DNA from: Olivibacter sp. XZL3
GTDB taxonomy: Bacteria; Bacteroidota; Bacteroidia; Sphingobacteriales; Sphingobacteriaceae
NCBI RefSeq assembly: GCF_004368405.1
Contig: NZ_SBJH01000067.1
Span: forward strand, 1 to 64,000
Direction: 5' to 3'
Length of the DNA stretch: 64,000 nt
Position numbers and translations under genes: made by a program. This document shows, piece after piece, positions 25,589-32,875 of the stretch; position 1 is the stretch's first letter, and every line of letters begins with the position of its first letter. The notes under the pieces were generated by a model. That model made no database searches. It was not told where the DNA came from and worked only from the letters and a program-made list of their open reading frames with translations.

Positions 25589-26707
25589 TCACCGTTTAAT
25601 GCCAGCTTCCAACGAAGCAATTCCTCCTTTTAAGCTGAAAACCGCCTTGCTTTGCGGCGATATCAGCTCCCGATATCGCTGGGCTGCCAACAAGCTTCGT
25701 TTCCCACTTTGACAGACAAACACCACTGTATCTTTTTTGATCACAGAAATCTCCTTGTGAAGTGAAGACAAGGGAATTCGTATATGAGTGTAATGGCTTA
25801 TTTTGGGCAATTCAAAATCCTCCCGCACATCTACCACATCAACTTCCCGATTACTATACAAAGAATTCAGCTCGTCGGCACTAATTTCGTCCTGACGAGG
25901 AGCTTCTATACCGCACAACGAAGGGTAGTCGACCTGCTCAAAATCAGCTTTACTTAAGGGACGCACTTGGGCACTCCGTTCAGTGGGACTTATTTCGATG
26001 GTATATATATAACTACTTAATATATTATAAACCAATAATTTACCAATAAGAACCTCACCAATTCCTGTAATTAATTTAATGCACTCATTTGCCAACAGAT
26101 TGCCAATGAAACCCGGTAGGACATTTAATACTCCGGCTTCACTACAGTTCAACACCTCCCCGTCTTTTGGCGGATAAGGAAAAATATCGCGATAATTGAT
26201 ACCGCTTGTAAAAACGGACACTTGTCCTTCGTACCTCGAAATAGCTCCATAGACGAGTGGTTTATTCAGAATAGCACAGGCATCGTTTATTAGATAGCGA
26301 CTTTGGAAATTGTCGGTCCCATCGATTATTATATCATAAGCAGCAATTATTTCGAACGCATTAAAAGAGGTTACACGGGCAGCAAAAACTTCTATTTCAA
26401 TGTCATCATTCATTCTTTGAAGTACTTCTTTTGCACACGTCACCTTCTTCTTTCCGATATCTTGCGTGCCATATAAGACTTGCCGATGAAGGTTACTCAT
26501 TTCAACCAGACCATCGTCTACAATGCCGATCTTACCTACTCCGGCTGCGGCGAGGTAAAGTAAAGCCGGACAACCCAGTCCCCCGGCGCCCACAACAAGT
26601 ACCGACGCTTGTGATAGCTTCAGCTGTCCTGCCACCCCAAATTCCTTTAGTTGAATCTGCCGCTGATAGCGTTCCGTTAAACCTTTGTGTTCCATTTTCA
26701 AGTTCAT
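25589..26707 (-). CDS. moeB: MoeB-type adenylyltransferase fused to a rhodanese domain
   Basis: The 372-residue enzyme activates the MoaD C-terminus as acyl-adenylate. Residues 1-250 are the ThiF/MoeB fold: V-V-G-A-G-G-L-G-C-P (nucleotide loop), N-L-H-R-Q-V-L-Y and I-I-D-G-T-D-N-F. Residues 275-372 are a rhodanese domain with active Cys in F-V-C-Q-S-G-K-R-S, which could supply sulfur to MoaD. No C-x-x-C pair is present, so the structural zinc site of E. coli MoeB appears absent. It lies 14 nt after moaD. Met5 (26695) is an alternative start. Confidence 0.9.
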   Translation of the reverse strand: MNLKMEHKGLTERYQRQIQLKEFGVAGQLKLSQASVLVVGAGGLGCPALLYLAAAGVGKIGIVDDGLVEMSNLHRQVLYGTQDIGKKKVTCAKEVLQRMNDDIEIEVFAARVTSFNAFEIIAAYDIIIDGTDNFQSRYLINDACAILNKPLVYGAISRYEGQVSVFTSGINYRDIFPYPPKDGEVLNCSEAGVLNVLPGFIGNLLANECIKLITGIGEVLIGKLLVYNILSSYIYTIEISPTERSAQVRPLSKADFEQVDYPSLCGIEAPRQDEISADELNSLYSNREVDVVDVREDFELPKISHYTHIRIPLSSLHKEISVIKKDTVVFVCQSGKRSLLAAQRYRELISPQSKAVFSLKGGIASLEAGIKR

Positions 26708-26721
26708 TTGTTCACTTAATT

Positions 26722-26952
26722 TTAACCTCCGGAAAAAGGAGGTAACAAAGCGATTTCCATACCTGCAGCGATCTTTGTCTTGGTCCGGACGATTTTTCTA
26801 TCGACCGTGATCACGTATTTGGCCTGCGCCAATGACGGATATTGGGTTCGGAGAACATTCTCCAAGCTGTCTGTATCTCCTACCGTGCCGAGTTCCAATT
26901 GCGTACAACCTGTGATATCGGTCAGTTGACCAAAAAATAATACCCGAAGCAT
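26722..26952 (-). CDS. moaD: MoaD, small subunit of molybdopterin synthase
   Basis: I start at the Met at 26952 (M-L-R-V-L-F-F-G-Q-L-T), giving 76 residues, rather than the longer frame from 26991 with a hydrophobic leader that overlaps the transporter gene. The beta-grasp protein ends in P-P-F-S-G-G, the double-Gly tail that MoeB adenylylates and that carries the thiocarboxylate for molybdopterin synthesis. The start follows the TauE stop by 1 nt. The partner subunit MoaE is not found in the window. Confidence 0.9.
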   Translation of the reverse strand: MLRVLFFGQLTDITGCTQLELGTVGDTDSLENVLRTQYPSLAQAKYVITVDRKIVRTKTKIAAGMEIALLPPFSGG

Positions 26953-26953
26953 G

Positions 26954-27694
26954 TTATAATAAATTAGGTAAAAACAATTTAAAAGAAGCAACCATCAACA
27001 CCAATGCCAGCAATAATTTGATGGCCGATTGTGGAAAGCGCAGGGCACCGCAGTACGAGCCCAATAGCCCGCCCGCGAAGGCAATGGCTACATAACTGAC
27101 CATATCAGGACTAAACGTTATGCCTTTTGTTATTTGACCTAATAGGCCGGAAAGCGAGTTTACGAAGATGAATAAAGCACTGATAGCAGCCGTTTGCTTT
27201 TGATTAGTCCATGCTAATAACAACAAAATAGGTGAAAGTATGACGCCGCCGCCAATTCCTAAAAGCCCCGACAGAAAACCAATTCCACCTCCAAGTAGTA
27301 TTAACCATCCCATATGCGGCTTTTTCGTCTCGTCCACATCGATGTCACGAAAAAACAAAAAGCGAACGATTGGAATCAGTAGGAACACGCCCAAAAGCTT
27401 TTTATAAAGATCAGCATGAACTACCATACTGCCGCCTAAAAAGGCCATCGGTACTGAAGCGAGCGCCAATGGCCAAAACAGTCTCCCATTAAAATATTTT
27501 CCTTTGTAGTAATAGGTAAAAGAGGTAAGCGCTACGAAGAGATTGAGCATCAGCGCTGTAGGCTTCATTACAGCGGGTGTTATTCCAAATAAAGCCATCA
27601 AAGCAAGATAGCCGCTAGCCCCACCATGCCCGACCGAGGAATATAAAAAAGCGACGGCAAATAACAATACGTAAAACAGCAATAGATTATCCAT
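26954..27694 (-). CDS. TauE/SafE (sulfite exporter) family membrane protein
   Basis: Starting at the Met at 27694 (M-D-N-L-L-L-F-Y-V-L), the protein has about 246 residues and eight hydrophobic segments. It carries the family pattern S-S-V-G-H-G-G-A-S-G-Y and, in the second half, G-I-G-F-L-S-G-L-L-G-I-G-G-G. Members move sulfite, sulfoacetate or other organosulfur anions. It is embedded in the Mo island, overlapping moeA by 8 nt and ending 1 nt before moaD. A role in sulfur or oxyanion balance for cofactor synthesis is inference. Confidence 0.85.
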   Translation of the reverse strand: MDNLLLFYVLLFAVAFLYSSVGHGGASGYLALMALFGITPAVMKPTALMLNLFVALTSFTYYYKGKYFNGRLFWPLALASVPMAFLGGSMVVHADLYKKLLGVFLLIPIVRFLFFRDIDVDETKKPHMGWLILLGGGIGFLSGLLGIGGGVILSPILLLLAWTNQKQTAAISALFIFVNSLSGLLGQITKGITFSPDMVSYVAIAFAGGLLGSYCGALRFPQSAIKLLLALVLMVASFKLFLPNLL

Positions 27695-28886
27695 ATGTTG
27701 GCAATAAGTGTATTTCAACTAATTCGTTTTCCGAATAGGTTTTCACTTCCTCGCTGAGCACAACAAGACAGTTGGCCATAGCAAAAGAACGCAGTCTATA
27801 AGACTCCTGTGCAGAAAGTATTTCTACTTTCCCTTGACGATAAAAACCTTTCAGAAAATGAGTTAACTGATTATTTTTTATATAAGAAGTAAGTAAGGGC
27901 ACCTCTATTTTTTTTAATTGAATATTTTTTCCGGCCAACCTACACAAAACCGACCATACATATTCGTAAAAACAGGTCAGCACAGAGGAAGGGTTGCCCG
28001 GCAATCCAAAGACAACTTGTTCGCCTTTTCTACCAAAAAACAAAGGTTTTCCGGGGCGCTGTTTGATCTTATGAAAAAACTTATCAACGCCACAAGCCTC
28101 TGCCGCACGTAGCACAAAATCGTAATCGCCCACGCTTACACCACCGGTTAGCAGAACGACGTCGGCAGCATCCAAGGCCTTTTCCATGGCATGGATGGTA
28201 TCGTTTAGCTCGTCCTTTGCGAAAAACACCTCAACCCCCTCTATACCCATTTGCCGAAGGGCCGCCATCAGCATACGGGATGATGCCTCATAAACCTGGC
28301 CATGCAACAGCGGCGTCCCCGGCTGCTGAAGTTCATCGCCCGTAATAACGAGGGCTACAGTAGGCGCGGCATAGACCGCTATTTCGTTGAGGCCAATTCC
28401 CGACAAAAAGCCAATGGTAGCCGGGTTTAAGACCGTGCCAGCAGCCAAAGCAAGTTCTCCACTTTTAATTTCGGAACCTTTTTTTCTCACATAATTACCT
28501 AACGCAACATTCGGATCGTTCACCTCCGCCCGATTGTCTTTCACTGTTACCAGCTCTTGCATAACAACCGTGTCGGCACCCAGCGGAAGCGCGGCACCTG
28601 TAAATATACGCGCTGTAGTCCCTTTCTGAAGAGACAACGACCCTTGCTTTCCTGCTGGGATTTCCCCGCTGATAGGGAGTGACCGATCTTTTCCCCAATC
28701 GCTGAAAGCAAAGGCATAACCGTCCATGGACGACTGATCAAATGCCGGAATATCCATAGGCGCATATAAATCCGTCGCCAATACTTTTCCGTCTGCGTCC
28801 TCTACGGCAGTCTTCAATCGCCTTTTTACAAATACTTGTCTGTTGATAATACCTTTCGCTTCTTCTACGCTAATTAACCGATCCAT
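27687..28886 (-). CDS. moeA: MoeA, molybdopterin molybdenumtransferase
   Basis: This 399-residue enzyme inserts molybdenum into adenylylated molybdopterin. Visible are Q-S-S-M-D-G-Y-A-F-A, the gephyrin-like barrel region I-F-T-G-A-A-L-P-L-G-A-D-T-V-V-M-Q-E, V-A-L-V-I-T-G-D-E-L, L-T-G-G-V-S-V-G-D-Y-D and V-F-G-L-P-G-N-P-S-S. Length fits the family (about 400). It is 23 nt after moaA and overlaps the transporter gene by 8 nt. Confidence 0.93.
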   Translation of the reverse strand: MDRLISVEEAKGIINRQVFVKRRLKTAVEDADGKVLATDLYAPMDIPAFDQSSMDGYAFAFSDWGKDRSLPISGEIPAGKQGSLSLQKGTTARIFTGAALPLGADTVVMQELVTVKDNRAEVNDPNVALGNYVRKKGSEIKSGELALAAGTVLNPATIGFLSGIGLNEIAVYAAPTVALVITGDELQQPGTPLLHGQVYEASSRMLMAALRQMGIEGVEVFFAKDELNDTIHAMEKALDAADVVLLTGGVSVGDYDFVLRAAEACGVDKFFHKIKQRPGKPLFFGRKGEQVVFGLPGNPSSVLTCFYEYVWSVLCRLAGKNIQLKKIEVPLLTSYIKNNQLTHFLKGFYRQGKVEILSAQESYRLRSFAMANCLVVLSEEVKTYSENELVEIHLLPTYG

Positions 28887-28909
28887 ATTCTATATCATCT
28901 GTAAATTGC

Positions 28910-29890
28910 CTAACCTCCAATACTGATCATGCTTCTGTTTTCGAGGGTTTCCTGCTTGAGCTCATTAAAATTTGAATGAAATTGGCCGCCTAACTTCGCT
29001 GCTTTTGTTAAAATATTTTGTTGAATCAAGGGTTCAACGGGCAACCCTTTTCGCAGCGCTCCCAGCAAATCACTTTCGTCTTTGGAAAACAAGCAATTCT
29101 TCATCTTCCCGTCTGCGGTTAATCGCAAGCGGTTACAGCCATCACAAAAAGGCGCGCTCATGGTACTGATAATAGAAAAACTTCCCTTGTGACCAGCAAT
29201 CTGATAATGTTTTGCCGTATCGTGCAACGATCCGGCCACGGCCTGTACCTCATATCTCCCAGATATCGTGCTTAATATCTCTTCCAAACTAAACACTTGG
29301 TTACTCGTCCACTTATTACCTTCAAAAGGCATGAACTCGATAAAGCGGACCTCCAGGTCTTCGTTTTTTGTCCATTCCACAAAATCTAATAGCTCGTCTT
29401 CGTTGAAGTCTCGCATTACTACCATATTGATCTTGATGCGAAAACCTTGCTTTAAAGAAGAGCGAATATTCTGTATCGTTACATCGAACTTGTCCCTACG
29501 GGTTAGCCGTATGAATTTTTCGCGCGATAAGGTATCCAGGCTAATATTCAGCGTATCAATACGAGCTTCCTTCAAAACGTCAAAGTAACGATCTAATAAA
29601 ATAGCATTCGTGGTAATATGTAGGCTCACAGGAAGCTTCGCTAAGCGCAAAATGATTTCCCCGAAGTCGCTTCTAACCATGGGTTCTCCACCGGTAAGTC
29701 TTATTTTGTTTACGCCCAGGTCTACAAAACTTCGAGCAATGCTTTCCACTTCCCCTGCTTGCATCAGGTGCTTCATGGGTGCAAAATCGTAACTCTCTTC
29801 GGGCATACAATAAAAGCAACGAAGGTTACACCGATCGGTTAACGATATCCGTAAATAATCGTGCACTCTATTATACGTATCAACTATCAT
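28910..29890 (-). CDS. moaA: MoaA, GTP 3',8-cyclase (radical SAM)
   Basis: MoaA starts cofactor synthesis by rearranging GTP. The N-terminal cluster motif is C-N-L-R-C-F-Y-C (Cys21, 25, 28). The C-terminal cluster is F-C-D-G-C-N-R-L-R-L with a third Cys in K-N-C-L-F-S. G-G-E-P (SAM binding) lies in R-L-T-G-G-E-P, and the protein ends in I-G-G, the conserved double-Gly tail. Length 326 is typical. It overlaps the preceding mocA gene by 4 nt. Confidence 0.95.
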   Translation of the reverse strand: MIVDTYNRVHDYLRISLTDRCNLRCFYCMPEESYDFAPMKHLMQAGEVESIARSFVDLGVNKIRLTGGEPMVRSDFGEIILRLAKLPVSLHITTNAILLDRYFDVLKEARIDTLNISLDTLSREKFIRLTRRDKFDVTIQNIRSSLKQGFRIKINMVVMRDFNEDELLDFVEWTKNEDLEVRFIEFMPFEGNKWTSNQVFSLEEILSTISGRYEVQAVAGSLHDTAKHYQIAGHKGSFSIISTMSAPFCDGCNRLRLTADGKMKNCLFSKDESDLLGALRKGLPVEPLIQQNILTKAAKLGGQFHSNFNELKQETLENRSMISIGG

Positions 29891-30513
29891 GATCTCGCTG
29901 TTTTATCGTCTTCAACAGATGTCGAAGCAATTAACGTTAAATAAGCGGCTTCATCGTCGATATCTATCCCACCGGATGGCAGTGGAAGCGCCACCGCTTC
30001 GGCTCGATATCGCTGAATGATATTTTTCGCTCCGCTGTCTCCTTTTAAGGCGATTAGCTCATCAAAAAGAGCCCTATTAAATAAAGCCGGCACTCCCATC
30101 TGATTATTATATAAACTGGCCGCGACCCTTACTTTTGATTTTTGACCTTCTGCTATCAACTTAAGCAGATGGGCTGCGTCCACATGGGGCTGATCGCAAA
30201 CCATAATGACTATATTTTCGATCTCAGGCGCGTTGTGCAACAGATAGTTGAGTCCACACCTTATAGAAGAAGCAATCCCCTCCTGAAACGCTGCGTTAAA
30301 GACCACAGTAACATCCTTATCCGCTATTTCCTGCACCACAAGCTCCGCTGCGGCGCCCACAACAATGACAACCACCGACGGCTTTGCGGCTTTAGCAGCA
30401 GCTATACTCCGACGAATCAGCGTAGTCCCTTGATAATGGAGGAGTTGCTTCGGACGCCCCAAGCGCCGAGAGGAGCCGGCAGCGAGTATAATAATTCCAG
30501 TATCGGTAACCAT
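29887..30513 (-). CDS. mocA: MocA-type molybdenum cofactor cytidylyltransferase
   Basis: A 208-residue nucleotidyltransferase with I-I-L-A-A-G-S-S-R-R-L-G-R-P-K-Q-L-L at the start (pyrophosphorylase loop), A-S-S-I-R-C-G-L and V-M-V-C-D-Q-P-H (metal-binding Asp). The R-L-G-R-P-K-Q pattern fits MocA, which makes molybdopterin cytosine dinucleotide, better than MobA. MCD is the cofactor form of XdhA-like enzymes, in agreement with the 710-residue Mo subunit upstream. Overlaps moaA by 4 nt and follows xdhC by 12 nt. Confidence 0.85.
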   Translation of the reverse strand: MVTDTGIIILAAGSSRRLGRPKQLLHYQGTTLIRRSIAAAKAAKPSVVVIVVGAAAELVVQEIADKDVTVVFNAAFQEGIASSIRCGLNYLLHNAPEIENIVIMVCDQPHVDAAHLLKLIAEGQKSKVRVAASLYNNQMGVPALFNRALFDELIALKGDSGAKNIIQRYRAEAVALPLPSGGIDIDDEAAYLTLIASTSVEDDKTARS

Positions 30514-30525
30514 TTCTTTTTACCT

Positions 30526-31710
30526 TTATTGTTCAAGAAACGCCTTGGTAGCCGCGTTAATAATCCGTTCATTTCTGTCATGAATTTTTCCCGAATAACT
30601 ACGTAAAGACGCTCCCTGTCTCCGCGCGAAAACGGTTTTTATTTCAGCGATTACAGACAAGGCTATTTCTTCGGATGTCTCTGCACCGATATCCAAGCCA
30701 ACAGGACTGTAGAGACGATCCAGAGCATGCTCATCCCAAAAACAGTCCACTTCCTGTAGTGCTGTCAACATGCTTTCCTTTTTCTTTTTGGGCCCTAACA
30801 TCCCAATATACGGAAGCTGATCTTTCTTTAATAAAATTCCCAATAAATCCTTGTCATAATTATAATTATGCGTTATTAACACAACTGCAGTCCGATCGTC
30901 TAGCGTCAGGTTATCTAGCGCCTGTCCCGCATCCGACACAACGATGCGGCAGCTTGGGAAGCGAGACTCATTTGCGTGACTCGGTCGCCCGTCAATTAAG
31001 GTCACTTCCCAGCCTAAAATATCAGCCATCGTTACCAAGGGAAAAATATCGTTGCCTGCTCCCGCGATGACGAGTGAAATCGCTGGTTGCAGATATTCGT
31101 AAATGGCCGTAAGTGAGGTGTTGGGCGCGGTGCTGTCAGCGGTACCGTAATTTACAAAACGCGTACTTCCGTATTCAAAACTCCGCTCGAAATCGTGCTG
31201 CAAAACTTCCATCGAAACGGGCAATTTTCCTGATTCGAAACGTGTCTTGTCTGGTCTAATCAGTAAATGCGTCCCCTGTAAAGGATTCCATTTATCATGC
31301 AAAGAAAAAAATGTTGCTATAAGGCACGCCTTTCTTATTCGGGTAGCTTCTTTCAAAAGCTCAATGGCATTGTCGGAGTCTGCTGGATCGATCGGCTCTA
31401 TCAATACCCGGATAATTCCATTGCAGCCAAGGCCGATTCCGAATATTGCATCCCCCTCATCGCTTGTGTCATATGTTGCCAGTAAAGGCCTTTTTTCCAC
31501 GATAGCCATCAAAGCCTTACGTAGCGCATCGCCTTCCAGACAGCCCCCACTAATCGCACCGGTTAGCGTGCCGTCTTCGTTTACCAACATCCTCGCTCCG
31601 GGTCCCCGATAAGAGGCCCCTTCGACATGCACAACGGTTGCTAAAGCTGTCTGCTGTCCGTTTACACATGCAGTATCGTAAGCTTTTATAATTTGTTTTA
31701 TTTCCTTCAT
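30526..31710 (-). CDS. XdhC/CoxI-family molybdoenzyme maturation protein
   Basis: The 394-residue protein has an N-terminal XdhC domain (G-A-S-Y-R-G-P-G-A-R-M-L-V, G-A-I-S-G-G-C-L-E-G-D) and a C-terminal Rossmann domain (V-I-A-G-A-G-N-D-I, V-V-L-I-T-H-N-Y, Y-I-G-M-L-G-P-K-K-K). XdhC binds finished cofactor, takes part in its sulfuration and hands it to the apoenzyme. It sits between the cysteine desulfurase and MocA genes, as expected for a dedicated maturation unit. Confidence 0.9.
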   Translation of the reverse strand: MKEIKQIIKAYDTACVNGQQTALATVVHVEGASYRGPGARMLVNEDGTLTGAISGGCLEGDALRKALMAIVEKRPLLATYDTSDEGDAIFGIGLGCNGIIRVLIEPIDPADSDNAIELLKEATRIRKACLIATFFSLHDKWNPLQGTHLLIRPDKTRFESGKLPVSMEVLQHDFERSFEYGSTRFVNYGTADSTAPNTSLTAIYEYLQPAISLVIAGAGNDIFPLVTMADILGWEVTLIDGRPSHANESRFPSCRIVVSDAGQALDNLTLDDRTAVVLITHNYNYDKDLLGILLKKDQLPYIGMLGPKKKKESMLTALQEVDCFWDEHALDRLYSPVGLDIGAETSEEIALSVIAEIKTVFARRQGASLRSYSGKIHDRNERIINAATKAFLEQ

Positions 31711-31732
31711 CCGTACTTAATCATAGCTATGC

Positions 31733-32875
31733 CTATTCTATTATGGCTCGGCTCAACGCATTAATGGCGTAGGTTACGTCGTCCGCTCTTGTAAATCTTC
31801 CTAAACTTATTCGAATAACCTGACTGGCCTCAGTCTTAGTCATTCCCATCGCCGTTAGGACATGTGAAGCTTGCTGCGTTAAACCAGCACAAGCACTGCC
31901 TCTACTCATCGCCAAATGCTTGGAAAGCTTCAATAATAAATTTTCGGCATCTATCCCATGCAGGCGAACGCTGCTAATATGTGGAAGCCGATTCGCGCCG
32001 CCATTGATTGTCATTCCGCTCACTTCTTTTAACAAACCATCTTCCAGACGGTTTCGAAGCGTCTGCAATCGTTTATGTTCGTTAGGCATTTCCTGTAAAC
32101 AAAGTGCGGCTGCTTTTCCGAAGCCCACAATACCAGGGGTATTTAAGGTTCCGCTCCGGACGCCTCGCTCATGATGCCCGCCGTGCTGTTGCTTAAAGAC
32201 CGGCAGCTTAGCGTGTTTATTGTTGAGAAACAGGGCACCAACGCCTTTAGGACCATATATTTTATGCGCAGAAAAACACAACAAATCAACTCCGTCGGCA
32301 TATACATCGATCGGAATTTTTCCCACCGCTTGTGTGGCATCGCACATAAAATATACGCCGTGCTTTTTTGCCAGGGTTCCTATCTCTTTTATCGGGTTGA
32401 CAACGCCTGTTTCATTATTGGCATACATGATGGCAATACAAAGTGTTTCAGGCCGAATGGCCCGCTCTAAAGCTTCAAGAGATAGATTTCCTTCCTTATC
32501 CACCTCTAAGTAAGTTACTAGATATCCGCGCTGTTCTAAATACCGGCAGGTATCCAATACTGCTTGGTGTTCCACTTGGGTGGTAATAATATGCTTGGTC
32601 TGGGAAACATTGGCTTCCGCCAATCCCTTTAAGGCCAAATTGATCGCTTCGGTAGCACCGGATGTAAAAATCACTTGCTTTGGCCCAGCTCCGATCAATG
32701 CTGCAATTTCTTCTCTCGCCGATTCTGTCGCTTCCTTTGCTACCCAACCGTAATGATGGTCTTTGCTGGTCGCATTACCGAAATGGGTACTAAAATAAGG
32801 CAACATCGCTTCTACCACTCGCGGATCACAGGGTGTGGTAGCGCAATAATCCAGATATATGGGCGATTTCATCAT
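31733..32875 (-). CDS. Cysteine desulfurase (NifS/IscS-like)
   Basis: A 380-residue PLP enzyme that removes sulfur from cysteine. It shows Y-L-D-Y-C-A-T-T-P, F-T-S-G-A-T-E-A-I-N, H-Q-A-V-L-D-T-C, the PLP lysine in S-A-H-K-I-Y-G-P-K-G, and the active-site Cys in S-R-G-S-A-C-A-G. It overlaps the Mo-subunit gene by 4 nt and precedes xdhC, not Fe-S assembly genes. A role in sulfurating the Mo cofactor, as shown for Rhodobacter NifS4 with XdhC, is therefore likely. Confidence 0.9.
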   Translation of the reverse strand: MMKSPIYLDYCATTPCDPRVVEAMLPYFSTHFGNATSKDHHYGWVAKEATESAREEIAALIGAGPKQVIFTSGATEAINLALKGLAEANVSQTKHIITTQVEHQAVLDTCRYLEQRGYLVTYLEVDKEGNLSLEALERAIRPETLCIAIMYANNETGVVNPIKEIGTLAKKHGVYFMCDATQAVGKIPIDVYADGVDLLCFSAHKIYGPKGVGALFLNNKHAKLPVFKQQHGGHHERGVRSGTLNTPGIVGFGKAAALCLQEMPNEHKRLQTLRNRLEDGLLKEVSGMTINGGANRLPHISSVRLHGIDAENLLLKLSKHLAMSRGSACAGLTQQASHVLTAMGMTKTEASQVIRISLGRFTRADDVTYAINALSRAIIE

